DNA of 64,000 nucleotides from Linum tenue (Eukaryota > Streptophyta > Magnoliopsida > Malpighiales > Linaceae). This document shows, piece after piece, positions 23,072-34,358 of this stretch. Numbering within the stretch: position 1 is the first letter of the stretch; each line of letters starts with the position of its first letter. A model generated the notes under the pieces. It had not been told where the DNA came from and searched no databases. It worked only from the letters and a program-made list of their open reading frames with translations. A program made the position numbers and the translations under genes. The stretch spans positions 11,182,150 to 11,246,149 of the forward strand of contig CAMGYJ010000004.1 in the NCBI GenBank assembly GCA_946122785.1. Reading direction: 5' to 3'.

Positions 23072-24423
23072 TGACACGCTAAAACACAACACCAAACTGC
23101 GACCAAGTATAATCGCAGTGCGGGAATGCACTAAAGTAGCAAGTTCTAAAGTCAACCCGGGGTCTAGATCTACTGCCTACTCCGTGATTATCTATTATCT
23201 AGCAAACTAAGTCGAGTGATTGTTGTTTTAACTAAAAGCAGTAAGAAAGCAGGAAATGGTTCGGTTTTCTGAAGTCAAGGAAGAGTCACTGGGGAATGAG
23301 TCCCCCTAGCTCCTTAGTTAGGTCTCAATTGTAATTACACTGGGTTGATTTACTGTTGATTAAACTGCAGAAGATCCGACAGTAGCTTGGAATCTCTTAA
23401 GCTGACCAAGCCCTCTCAGTCCAACTACCCGGCAGATGACTAGTCTTCACCGGGATAGAAAGCTGAGGCTATGAACACAGAACTCCACTACCGGAATTGG
23501 ATTTCAGTACAAAGCAGTAGATTGACTAACTCTCGTATAACCAATCCACTACTACCGAATGATGTAGCTCTAACAACCTAATCAGATTCTATCTATCTCA
23601 GGTTGCAGCAGAAATCAAGAAAAGCTGATGAGACTTCAATTAATTCAATGAATCATGCATCATTCTATTATAATCAAGTAGTATAACAATCCCAAGTCAT
23701 TACAATCAAGATCCCTAACACATGGAACTAGGGTTCTTCATACCCAAGTGAGAGAAAGTTCTACTCCATAGAGAGAGAAGGAAAAACAGAATACAAAGCA
23801 ATCATACTCATAACAATGGGAAGAATCTGCTCTAGGATGATGATTTTCACTCCTATGATGATATCCAAGCTTGATTTGATGAAACCCAGCTCCACAACCA
23901 CTCTTAGGATGAGTTCTTCGCACTTTCTCTCTCTAGGGCTCTGTTTTTGCTCCAAAAATTCGATTCTCTCGCTTTTGGCTCGGAATTGGGTAAAAACCCA
24001 GATTTCCCGATCACACGGGCAGGCCACACGGCCGTGTGGCTTACCCAGATGCCCGTGTGAGTTCCAAAACGTTGCGTCTCGAATAATTGGAGTTCAGGCT
24101 TCCCACACGGGCAAGGGCACACGGCCGTGTGGAATTTGCACCATGTCTGTGTGAAGCCTCGCTAAATCCCATACGACCACAAGGGTGACTTGCACGGCCA
24201 TGTGGGTTCCAGGAATGCCCGTGTGGCTTCCTCAGCGTCTCGCCACACGTCCGATCTTCGTCCAATCGACCCCACACTCGCTCCCAAGCCTTCATTCACA
24301 TACTAGGACCTGAAATATCACAAACAAGAACAACCTAGCGTGAAATCGACCTAAAACACGAGAATCAATATCTCAAACGGTGTAAGAATTGGGGTAAAAA
24401 CATGTGCAATTAACGGTCTATCA
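23072..24423 (-). repeat. element B 3' LTR
   Basis: 1352 bp, starting TGACACGC and ending GGTCTATCA on the plus strand. It contains GCCACACGGCCGTGTGGC at 24023-24040 and CACACGGCCGTGTG at 24118-24131, plus half-motifs such as GCCCGTGTG. Confidence 0.93.
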
Positions 24424-24427
24424 AACT

Positions 24428-24440
24428 CCCCCACACTTAA
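24428..24440 (-). promoter_or_regulatory. element B polypurine tract
   Basis: TTAAGTGTGGGGG on the minus strand beside the 3' LTR, identical to the tract of element A. Related copies lie at 25961-25978 and 27670-27682. Confidence 0.75.
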
Positions 24441-26302
24441 CCGTTTGCTTGTCCCCAAGCAAACCAAGTCAGACACAAGGTAAGCTCACATTTTCAATCA
24501 TACCAACATTGGGGACAAATCATATAGGCACAGAACACGGGAATCGTACTGGTTTTCAACATCAACACATGAGCAACTTCAATAGCAACCTGGACAACCA
24601 CCACAAAGGACATTCGAGTGCAGCAAAATCGAGTAAAGGAAGAGTCTCCCTTCTGTTCACCAACCAACCTAGACTTGACTCAACCACTTACTCAAAACAG
24701 TCACCTCATGCACAAAACTCAAGATATCAGAATAGAGACCGAGCAATCTAGGTCCTCACCGGGGTACAAGAGTATAGAGAATATGAGAAAATGAATCGCT
24801 CACTCTCGACCAGTGGGGTCAGGACAATTTGATGCAAAAAATGCGCATGCTTATTCTCTCAATCTCTAACATCTCTTCACTATGACGGCAGCCTCTAAAT
24901 GCTAGAGTTCACATATGGTGGGTCACCACTAACTAATCCTGAGGTCTTAGACACAGGTTCAAATGACTGGCTAGGGTCTTGGACATGGGGAAAATGCCTT
25001 TTAGGTGGTGGAAGTATTCATAGCACAAGGTTCCACAATTCCAAACCCACACAATCACAGTCAATCCAACCACTTACTTTCTTTCTGCCATTCTGCATTA
25101 CTCAAATTTGCTAGAGCACAAGAGCGAAGGAGGTTATATAAATATCAGCATTTCCAAGCGAGACTGCTAAGAAACACTACTAAATGAGCACTATTCGTAT
25201 TTTTTGTAGTGGCTCTCTTTTGCTTTCATTTTTTTGCTTTTTTTTTCTTTCATTTTCTTTTTCATTTCTTAAGAGAACCACCACCTCTGCACATTTATCA
25301 AACACATGCCCAACTTTTAAGCACTACCTCCAACCCTCACATTAAATTTAGCAGAAACAGCAGAGAACATGTAAAAACAACTCTGTGGAACCTTCTAAAG
25401 GATGCAAAAGGGTGATTTTCCATTGTAGACCGAAAGAAAGGATAACACACGGCTCAAAGGGCTGACTAGGGGATATGACACATCAGGACAGTCAATTTGG
25501 TCGTGGGCTAATCCTATGCCTCCATCATCTTAGCTAGTGATAACGTGAATGCTACACATCATGGAAGAGGGATCTATCTCACAAGAAAGAAACGAGCAGG
25601 CTCTAATCTCACATAGCTACCTATATGCTCTATCTCTCATTCTGATTCCCTGAACTAGATGCATAAACGACTGTCAAGAACAAGTGATCAATCCAAGTCA
25701 CAGTTGGTAAGCAAACAGTTGAAAAATTGAACCCCTACACAATTCTACTGCACGTCTCAGTCATCATTATAGGTTGTCCTAGTCACATTCCAGTTTTCAT
25801 GCATTAATCCGAAAACCATTCAATTCACCAATCATAACACAGTGCCAATATGATCAAACATCAGTACTTGGAGCCCTCAAATCGTAAGATTCGGACAGCA
25901 GACTAGGCTCCAAGCACACATATATAGATTCCAACCGATACAAAGCACCACCCCCCCCCCCCCCCACACACACTTAAGCACGACATTGCCCTCAATGGAG
26001 CAGAGGGAGAGATAAGGGGCGATGTTACCGGATTGAAATACTGCCGGGGGACTGGAAGTGGACCAGTCAGCGGGAAACAAACGGGAAGATGGACAGTTCT
26101 GCACGAATCGAACAGCAAGAACACACTAGCACACTGTGCGTTAGGGATCAGTGTTAGCCCAGATGGCCACAAAATAGACAATCCATAAAAGAAAAAAGAA
26201 AAACACAAACAAACGACAAACTAAGTTCAAGCTCCGCACACATGGAGCAAACACAAAAAAGTATGAAATAAAAACACACGCAGAGGGGCAACGAGTACAG
26301 CC
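24441..26302 (-). other. element B 3' untranslated region
   Basis: Non-coding sequence between the 3' ORF and the 3' LTR. It holds a C-run at 25950-25965 and the phrase ending CTTAAG next to GACATTGCCCTCAATGGAG, which is also present in elements A and A'. No coding region is supported. Confidence 0.7.
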
Positions 26303-27627
26303 TACTCGTCGCCAAGGTTATCCAGGTCGATGTCGTTCATGAAAGCGTCACAGACATCCGCTGGTGGAGGCGGAAGTGGAGAGTCCTCCGAGGGAGTCCT
26401 CCAGACTAGCTGCTCGCCCGGTATCAGCTGGAGCAGGTGCTGCTGGACCTCCTGCATGCGCCTAGATCGAGTCTTCTCTCGCTCGATATGAGCCAGTGTC
26501 ACCCCCTGCTGGGTCTCCATCATGTTCAGGCGCTCATCATAGGCAGCCATCCGGTTCTGGTACTCGGCCTGGTGAGCCGCAAACTGCTGCTGGAACTGGA
26601 GCTGCTGGTCAAAGAGCTGCTGGATCTGGATACGCAGCTGCTCGAACTAGTGAGTGAAGTAGTCCTGACCGGGGAAAGCGGAGCTGCCACCCCCCTACTC
26701 GAAGGTGGTGGGGCGGGGGGCGGAAGCCTCATCCACATCCTCGGGCTCCACATCATCAGCAGCCTCATCCTCCGGATCCTCGGGCTGGTCCTCCGCTGGG
26801 ATCTGAGGTTCTCTCGCAGTAGGTGCATGTGATGAATCGTATCTCTTCCAAAGACACTGGTGTTCCTCTGCTCTGTGCACCCCAGCAGTGAAATCCCGAA
26901 GTAGGTGGCCAGGCGGTTGATGAGGGGAGTGCAGTGGAGGCTCTTCAATTCGGAAGCACTCTTCTCAAAGGTTCTGGCCACCACAGAACCCAAGTGGAGA
27001 GGATGGTCGTCCTGGCGGATGGACTAGATGAAGTACATGGCTCTTCTGGTGATGGCGCTGGCACTGTCCGCAGCTGGAGTGTAGGACTTCGCCAGCAGGT
27101 GGTGGAGAATGCGGTTGTCGAGCTGCAGGGTGTTGGCCTTCGTCTTCCCTACCACGAAGGGACGCTGGCCTAGCTTAGCAAGGCGGGTGTACAGCGTCTT
27201 GAAGTTCACGCCCACCGGATCGTTGAGCTTGGTGACGTAGTCCTCACCATCGGCCAGGCCGAGGTCGAGAGCGGTGGCCAGCTCGTGGTAGCTCATGGAT
27301 CGGGGTACACTGCCGAGCCGGAACTTGACGGCTTCACCGTCTGCCCAATCCTCTGTGGATGCGTGCTTGAAGGTTGTGTAGAACTCCGGGCTCGTGGTAG
27401 ACTTTCTCGCGGATGGAGAGCAGACGGCGCCACGGGCGGTTGGTCACGATGGCGGAGAAGTGCTCGTAGCAGTGCAACTTCTCAAACTCCCGCCTGGACC
27501 AACAGTGGTGCTGCCCAAACGAGCATGCCTGGACGTGCTTAAAACGATCCTGGTGAGGGCCCCTCTTCAAATCCCGGATGAACAGGTGCTTGAGGTCGGG
27601 TTTCGTCATGGTCCTGCAAAAGAACAA
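26303..27627 (-). pseudogene. element B 3' ORF, decayed
   Basis: Three overlapping frames on the minus strand correspond to the 3' ORF of element A. The N-terminal part (CWSRREFEKLHCYEHFSAIV, RPWRRLLSIREKVYHE) is at 27334-27627. A middle part (MSYHELATALDLGLADGEDY, LQLDNRILHHLL) is at 27024-27296. The acidic and coiled-coil C-terminal part (MMETQQGVTLAHIEREKTR) is at 26302-26993. At least two frameshifts and one stop (near 26647) break it. It ends FMNDIDLDNLGDE, which matches the C-terminal peptide of the element A protein (LINQIDFSGLGEP). Confidence 0.78.
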
Positions 27628-27669
27628 CCCAAAGTGGAACCAAAAGAGCCAAAGAAAAGGTTAATCACA

Positions 27670-27682
27670 CCCCCACACTTAA
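27670..27682 (-). promoter_or_regulatory. polypurine-tract-like motif upstream of the element B 3' ORF
   Basis: TTAAGTGTGGGGG on the minus strand, about 45 nt before the 3' ORF. It is the positional equivalent of 9950-9962 in element A. Confidence 0.6.
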
Positions 27683-27689
27683 GAACAGA

Positions 27690-28425
27690 AAACAACCTAA
27701 CTATGGTTTCATCCATAGTTCGGGGGTCAAAAACTCGATCAATCAAGCATAATCTGAGTGGGGGTGCACATTCACGATAAAGTAGGAAACTTAAGGTTCA
27801 CATCCATAGCAAATACACCCTAAAAGCACATCTATAAGGGCTCCAACTGGTGCTCACAACATGGCATGAAAACAGGCATTTCATCGAACACCTTGTGTGC
27901 ACTATTAAGGTAAGCATGGAATTGACAAAATTCTTGCACACAAGGGCTCAAACAAGCAAGGGGGACATTTCCCAACACAACTCACACATAATCCAAGCTT
28001 TCCCCTCAATCAATTGCACACAATTCACAAGATTCAAAGTGGTTCTCTAAACATGCACCCTAACACCCAATTCTCCATCAATCACATAGTTAAGGTCAAA
28101 ATCAAACCTGGAGACTCAAGTATAGGTGTAGGGGATGATGAGGGGAAGGCGATGGAAGCGACGAAAGGCCGAAAAAACTGCCTGGAATTGCTCGTCAAAG
28201 TCTCGCCGGAGTGTCGCCGGAAATCGCCTCGGCGACTCAAAATCAGTCCAAATCACCTCAAAATCGAGGGATAGGCCGATAATGGGGAGGGAAGGGTGGG
28301 TGTAGAGTTGGATTTGTGAAAAACCGACCAAAAATCGCCAAGAAAGGTGAAGAGGCGCGGTTTTCCGGCGAGGGGGAGAGGATTCCGGCGAGTGGAGTTT
28401 GAATTTCAAACCACTCGGCCGTGTC
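27690..28425 (-). other. element B leader region of the 3' ORF
   Basis: Sequence between the candidate TATA at 28431 and the 3' ORF. It contains a TCGCCGGAGTGTCGCCGG stretch near 28202 whose counterpart (TCTCGCCGGAAAGTCGCC) is in element A near 10275. I see no coding frame that is shared by the two families. Confidence 0.5.
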
Positions 28426-28430
28426 GGCCA

Positions 28431-28440
28431 ATTTTATAGG
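28431..28440 (-). promoter_or_regulatory. candidate TATA box for the element B 3' ORF
   Basis: CCTATAAAAT on the minus strand, immediately after the palindrome array and before the leader of the 3' ORF. The same arrangement is seen at 10441-10451 in element A. Promoter activity is inferred. Confidence 0.45.
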
Positions 28441-28780
28441 GAAGGGCTCGGCCACACGGGCACACTCACATGGCCGTGTGAGGTGCAGGGGGTGCCCGTG
28501 TGGGCCGACACTGCCAGGCCGAGGCAAGCCACACGGCCGTGTGACTTGCACAACTGGCCGTGTGGAAAATGCCGAGCCCTCACACAGCCAAGGGGTCAAA
28601 TCCACACGGCCGTGTGAGCATCACTTTCGCCCGTGTGGGCCGAACGGCCTGGCCGAGGTAATCCACACGACCATGTGAGTTGCACATTTGGCCGTGTGGA
28701 AAATGCCGAGCCTTCACACGGCCAAGGGCTCAAAACAACACGATCGTGTGAGTTTCAGGCATGGCCGTGTGGATTGCTGG
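28441..28780. repeat. family-B palindrome array (CACACGGCCGTGTG)
   Basis: Perfect CACACGGCCGTGTG occurs at 28530-28543 and 28603-28616, with many half or mutated copies (CCGTGTGG, CACACGAC). Two diverged units of about 136 bp start near 28511 and 28647, each with GGCCGAGG and GTGGAAAATGCCGAGCC. The same palindromes lie in the element B LTRs at 24023, 24118, 37433 and 37528. Confidence 0.85.
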
Positions 28781-28892
28781 AGCCCCGAATTCAACCTGTT
28801 TTCACTAAAAAACGATGTCCGACTCTGGAACAACACCTCAAGACTCAAAAACACAAAAAATCAAAAGAAAAAAGGTGAGAAAATGCAAACCT

Positions 28893-28943
28893 AGGTGGGG
28901 TTGCCTCCCCACAAGCGCTTCTTTACCGTCTTTTAGCTGGACG
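28893..28943 (-). other. conserved post-pol block with perfect hairpin (element B)
   Basis: The minus strand carries GTCCAGCTAAAAGACGGTAA followed by GTGGGGAGGCAACCCCAC at 28895-28912. This is a perfect six-pair stem around an AGGCAA loop, directly after the pol reading frame. Confidence 0.72.
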
Positions 28944-28959
28944 CTAGTATGGTGGATGC

Positions 28960-29152
28960 TCAGTGAGGTGAAGGAGCAGGTGCCTCCAAGAGCGGATCCA
29001 CATCGCTCTTGAGGTACAGCTTCAGGTGGTGGCCATGCACCCGACGAATGTGGCCACCAGCATTCGTCAACTCGACCTGGCCATCCGGCAGGATGCAAGC
29101 GAGTGAATACTCGGATGGCCAAGGTGGTCGAGGCTCGGGAGGCGGGACCAGC
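28960..29152 (-). pseudogene. element B integrase C-terminal tail fused to protease polyprotein
   Basis: The minus strand encodes SLACILPDGQVELTNAGG and RRVHGHHLKLYLKSDVDPLL, then a stop near 28963. It is the continuation of the protease frame at 33748 once the A' insertion (and one copy of CCAGC) is removed. HGHHLKLYL corresponds to the [10 protein letters not shown] end of the element A integrase, so everything between protease and this tail has been lost. Confidence 0.8.
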
Positions 29153-29876
29153 TGATAGACCGATAATTACACATGTTTTTCGCCCTATTCTGAAGCCGTT
29201 TGGGATGTGGATTCTAGTATTTTAAGCCGATTTCACGCTAGGTTGTGTGTTTATGTCATATTTCAGGACCTGGCGTTGGAATCGAGGCGGAGAAACGAGT
29301 TCTGGGTCGAAAGGAGCGAACTTGGGACGAAGGGGGCTGATGGAGGAAAATACCCGGCCATGACCAAGAATACCCAGCCGGGTATTATTATTTTGGGCGC
29401 CCTCGAGAATCAGAGAGGGACCCGGGCGTGAAGGCAAAATCCCCGGTCGGGGATTATTGAGGCAGACCGGGGATTTTTCCTCTTCTGATACGCGCGTTTT
29501 GAATAATACCCGGTCGATACCCAAAATACCCGACCGGGTATTTCGACCGGGTATCGCGACCAGGGAGCCGATTTAAGGGAAAGGAAGGCCAACATTCGAA
29601 GGTTCCGAGTTTTGGAGAGAGAGAGCGATTCCTAGAGAGAAAAAGCGACGAACCAGAGTTCCCAAGTGCGATAGCTTGATCTTCATCACCATTGGAGCCC
29701 GGCTTGAGCTTGGAGAAGTGCCGATTAACGTCCAGGAGCAGAAATCCATCTTCACAGTATGATTTCCGCGTCTGAATATGCTTTTGCTTCTTTCTCTATG
29801 GAGTAGTTTCCCCATTCATCTGGGTATGGAGAACCCTAGATTCGTATGCTAGGTCCGATTGTATGAACCCAAGTAC
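29153..29876 (+). repeat. element A' 5' LTR, truncated
   Basis: Matches the first half of the family A LTR up to GAACCCAAGTACAG, then jumps to gag sequence. It holds an imperfect copy of the family palindrome at 29369-29386. Confidence 0.92.
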
Positions 29877-29879
29877 AGC

Positions 29880-31105
29880 AGCTGGATGCCATCTTTACCA
29901 GGAGCGGTAATACCATATCCGCTGATCCTATCCCGGCCAGGCAGGAGGAACCACTAACTGCTTCAGCACTTCCAGCCGACGATGCAGAAGTGCGGGTGGA
30001 GAAGGAAGCCCCTGCTCCCAAGCCACAACCAGTGGTTAAGAAGCATGTACCCCAGCTTCCCTTCCCCACTCGCCTACACAAAGACAAGCTGGAGACTGAG
30101 TTTGCCAAGTTTATGGCAATGTTGAAGCAGCTCAACATCAGCATACCGTTTGTGGAGGCACTGTCGAAGATGCCCAAGTACGCGAAGTTCATGAAAGATC
30201 TCCTCACCAACAAGAAGAAACTTGGGGATCTCTCGACAGTGATGCTGAACGAGGAGTGTTCTGCTATCCTGCAGAACAAGCTGCCCGAAAAGCGCAAGGA
30301 CCCAGGGAGTTTCACTATCCCTCTTACTATTGGCAGCATGCATGTAGGCAAGTCCTTGGCGGACCTAGGCGCTAGCATAAACGTCATGCCATATAAATTG
30401 TTCAAAAATCTAGACCTAGGTGAACTTAGCCCTACTAGGATGAGCATTCAGCTTGCTGATCGTTCCGTTGTGCATCCTAGGGGTATCATAGAGGATCTGC
30501 TTGTTAATGTGGGTGCATTCACATATCCTGTTGACTTTGTTATTCTGGATATAAATGAAGATGTGGATGTACCTTTGATTTTGGGTAGACCATTTCTTGC
30601 CACCGCCAAGGCACATATTGATGTGCATGATGGTAAACTGATCCTGCGTTCAGGAAATGAACAGGCTACTTTTTTTGTGACTGAATTCGATCACTGTGCT
30701 ATGGTTGATGTCGCACCTGTTCATGCTATTTCTGACCAGGTACACGAGCTTGTCGTGTACCCTTCTTCACCTTTCATTTTGCAGGATACCCCTCTCCCTC
30801 CTTCGCCGCCGCTCCCTCCAGCCTCACCACCGAATAAAAAGCTCAAAGAGGAGTGGCGGCTGAAGCCGCCGATTGCCAAGCCTGCACGGAAGAAAGGTGG
30901 AGACCACTATGCGCTGGTCCCACCTCCTGCATCACGATCACCCTGGCCATCCGCGTACTCACTTGCCTGCATTCTGCCTGATGGCCAGGTCAAGCTAACC
31001 AATGCTGGTGGTTGCACCCGTCGGGTGCACGGTCACCACCTGAAGCTGTACCTCAAGAGCGATGTGGATCCGCTCTTGGAGGCACCTGTTCCTGTACCAT
31101 GCTGA
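29880..31105 (+). pseudogene. element A' gag C-terminus, protease and pol tail in one frame
   Basis: Open for about 400 codons from the deletion junction. It has the retropepsin motif SLADLGASINVMPYKLF (active-site Asp present) and VPLILGRPFLATAKA. A Pro-rich spacer and KKLKEEWRLKPP come next, and then SLACILPDGQVKLTNAGG and RVHGHHLKLYL at the C-terminus. The protease-to-tail fusion matches element B residue by residue, which means it is an inherited architecture and not an accident of this copy. There is no start codon of its own because the 5' part is deleted. Confidence 0.85.
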
Positions 31106-31117
31106 TTATCCACCATG

Positions 31118-31171
31118 GGCGTCCAGCTACAAGACGGTAAAGAAGCGCTTGTGGGGAGGCAACCCCACCAC
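31118..31171 (+). other. conserved post-pol block with perfect hairpin (element A')
   Basis: GTCCAGCTACAAGACGGTAA, then GTGGGGAGGCAACCCCAC at 31151-31168 just after the stop codon at 31103-31105. It corresponds to 11031-11086 and 28893-28943. Confidence 0.72.
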
Positions 31172-32401
31172 GGTTTTCATTTATTTCTTTTGTTTTGGGT
31201 CGGATTGCCAATAGCTTTGGCTTTGGCTTGTTTTCTTTCGTTTTGGATGATGTAATATTGGGCTGACCATTGGACCTAACGTATTGTGTTGGAGTTATTT
31301 TGTTCCCTTTAGTTGTGCCTGTGTTCCCAACTGGTCCTTTCTCCAGTCCGTTTCATGCCGAATGGTCCATTTCCAGTCTCCTGTAGTCCTTGCACACCGG
31401 TAACATCGTTCCCCTTTCCTTCCCTCTTCTCCATTGAGGGCAATGTCTATCTTAAGTGTGGGGGGGATGTTTATCTTTTGACTGCATTAGATCTGTTTGT
31501 GTGCTTGGAGCCTAGTCCACTGTCCAAATTTTTAAATTTGAGGGCTCCAAGTACGTGTTCCTTGCAATTACCTGCTCAGTATGCTTTGATTTGACAGTCT
31601 CTGTAGTGATTTTCAACCTAGGGAGGTAGTGTAGCACTATGGAGGATGTTGATGCATTTAAGAAGTCTCATTTCTTCTTCATATTGTGTTGGTTGATTGA
31701 GTGAATTAGTGATCTTAGGACCCTTGAATTGTGTGGTGTTGTGGACTCTCTGCCTGTCATGGACTCTTGTATCATGTTTTGAAAATAACAGGTGCTCGAA
31801 AATGTGCTTTAAAATGACGTCTCCCGTGCGAATAGGGCGAAAGTGTGTAAGGGGAGACGGGAATCCGTTCCCAATTTCCACCTACTACCTCCAGCCCCCT
31901 TACATGTCTTTCCCCCGCACGAGGCTCGAGACAACTGCTCCTGGCATGGCCGGTAAGAGCCGGGCTCCCGCAAAACCTTTGCTAGGTGGGAGCCCCCGTT
32001 TTATGAAAAACAGGTTGGAACCCTTGAAAAAAGGAAAAAAAAGAGAAAAACAGAAAAACAAGCAAAAAGAAGGAAGAAAAGGGGTTCCAACCATCTTCAA
32101 GAAGAAAATTGAGCACCTTGAAAAAATGTGAGTCCATGATCTTTTGTTTTTGAGAGTCTCTTCATCCACGATTCATTTGCCCTCTGTTCACTATTTACCA
32201 TGATGCCGACTCGAGACTAGCGTTCTCGCCGAAGAAGCTATGAGATGACTTGTGCGTCGGTTGACCTCGTAAGCTGCTAAATGATCTAGGAAGTCCTCTA
32301 CCTACGATTGAGGTTGTTTGTTGCTATAGAGGTCTGGAGAGTTGCATTGGTTTGAGTTAGGTTTGCTTGGGGACAAGCAAACGGTTAAGTGTGGGGGAGT
32401 T
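31172..32401 (+). other. element A' 3' untranslated region and polypurine tract
   Basis: Non-coding. An internal TTAAGTGTGGGGGGG lies at 31452-31466 and the true tract TTAAGTGTGGGGG at 32385-32397 beside the LTR. The part at 31440-31780 equals the tail of element A that is present there in both orientations. No 3' ORF is present. Confidence 0.8.
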
Positions 32402-33742
32402 TGATAGACCGATAATTTCACATGTTTTTCGCCCTATTCTGAAGCCGTTTGGGATGTGGATTCTAGTGTTTTAAGCCGATTCCATGCTAGGTTGTGTATT
32501 TATGTCATATTTCAGGGCCCGGCGTTGGAATCGAGGTGTAGAAACGAGTTCTGGGTCGAAAGGAGCGAAGTTGGGACGAAGGGGGCTGATGGAGGAAAAT
32601 ACCCGGCCATGACCAAGAATACCCGGCCGGGTATTATTATTTTGGGCGCCCCCGAGAATCAGAGAGGGACCCGGGCGTGAAGGAAAAATCCCCGGTCGGG
32701 GATTATTGAGGCAGACCGGGGATTTTTCCTCTTCTGATACGCGCATTTTGAATAATACCTGGTCGATACCCAAAATACTCGACCGGGTATTTCGACCGGG
32801 TATCGCGACCAGGCAGCCGATTTAAGGGAAAGGAAGGCCAACATTCGAAGGTTCCGAGTTTTGGAGAGAGAGAGCGATTCCTAGAGAGAAAAAGCGACGA
32901 ACCAGAGTTCCCAAGTGCCATAGCTTGATCTTCATCACCATTGGAGCCCGGCTTGAGCTTGGAGAAGTGCCGATTAACGTCCAGGAGCAGAAATCCATCT
33001 TCACAGTATGATTTCCGTGTCTGAATCTACTTTTGCTTCTTTCTCTATGGAGTAGTTTCCCCATTCATCTGGGTATGGAGAACCCTAGATTTGTATGCTA
33101 GGTCTGATTTTATGAACCCAAGTACAGAGTTTATGAATTGATTATATTCGATTGAGGTTTGAATGATTGAATGACTTGAATCCTGATCAAATTCCTGGTG
33201 TTTCTGCTTTGACCTAGAATGAGAATATCTGCCTAGGTTGATAGAGTATCCTTAATTGAAGGTAGGGAATTGGTGACTTTAGTCAAGGAGCCAATTCGCT
33301 ATTCTGTACCGAATTCAATTCGGTAGTGGAGGTTTTGGTTCGTTAAGGCCTCAATCTGTTTACTCCGGTGGAGGTTAGTCGCCCGCTAGAGACTCATATT
33401 GACAGGGTCTGGAGACCTTTAGTCGAGACTTCAGACTGTTTAAGAACCTTCCACAGTATAACTTTCATGAAAACTGAGCTTGGTAAATTGCAATCCGGCT
33501 TAACTGCAGTCTAGGGGGAACCATATCCGGGTGACCTCTCTTGACTTGAACAACCGTTTAACTTGCTTTGCGTTTTTGTTTGTTTGAATCTGCACTAAAA
33601 GTTCACTGCTAGATAACGAGAATTCACCGAGTAGTCATCAAATCTAGGACCCGGGTTGACATTAAAACCCAAACCCGCTATACTACGCTTTAGGAAGTGG
33701 TTATACTTGGCCATTTTCTAGAGTGACAGTAGGAGTGAGTCC
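32402..33742 (+). repeat. element A' 3' LTR
   Basis: 1341 bp, full length, with AATACCCGGCCGGGTATT at 32618-32635. It is nearly identical to the LTRs of element A although inserted in the opposite orientation and in a different host element. Confidence 0.93.
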
Positions 33743-33747
33743 CCAGC

Positions 33748-34310
33748 TCATAGTGGTCTCTGGTTTTCTTGCGAGCAGGCTCAACTACCTGCAACTTCGG
33801 CCGCCACTCCGCCTTGATCTTTTCCTTTGGTGACTGAGTGGACGGGAGTGGCGGCGAAGGTGTGAGAGGGGGATCCTGCGAAATGGGAAACACAGAAGGA
33901 TACACGACAGACTCGTTCTCCTGGTGAGAAACAGCTTGCAAAGGCGAGGAAGCATGGAGATTATTATCAATAGAAAAGGTTATTCGCTCCTCACCATCTC
34001 TCAAGACTAAGGTCCCATCATGTACATCTATGAGAGCCTTGGCGTTGGCCAGGAAAGGCCTTCCCAGTATAAGGGGCACTTCTATGTCCTTATTGATGTC
34101 CAAGAAAAAAAAATCCACAGGATAAAAGAATTTGCCAACCTTAACCAGAAGGTCTTCCACTATGCCCCTAGGATGAACTATAGATCGGTCGGCTAATTGG
34201 AGACTCATCCTAGTCGCATGGGGTTCACCTAGGCCTAGTTTCTTGAACAATTTGTATGGTATGACATTGATACTAGCACCTAGATCCGCCAATGACCTCT
34301 CTACATGCAA
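33748..34310 (-). pseudogene. element B protease
   Basis: Retropepsin-type aspartic protease with SLADLGASINVIPYKLF and VPLILGRPFLANAKALID, then a Pro/Ser spacer and KIKAEWRPKLQVVEPARKK. The A' insertion truncates the frame at 33748. An in-frame stop near 34360 separates it from the gag side. Confidence 0.82.
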
Positions 34311-34358
34311 TTTACCAATAGAGCACAGGATAGTAAAACTACCTGGGTCCTTCTGCTC

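Larger units (their letters stand above)
29153..33742 (+). mobile_element. element A': deleted family-A retrotransposon nested in B
   Basis: Flanked by the 5-bp duplication CCAGC (29148-29152 and 33743-33747). The 3' LTR (32402-33742) is complete. The 5' LTR (29153-29876) breaks off after about 724 bp and is fused to the gag C-terminus, so the rest of the LTR, the primer site and most of gag are gone. Its terminal CA is mutated to CC at 33742. It has gag C-terminus, protease and the pol tail but no RT, RNase H, integrase core or 3' ORF. Confidence 0.93.

Noticed and set aside
28441..28780. CRISPR-like array of short palindromic repeats
   Set aside because: This is a plant nuclear genome, the repeats are not regularly spaced, and the spacers are themselves related. 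No cas genes are present.
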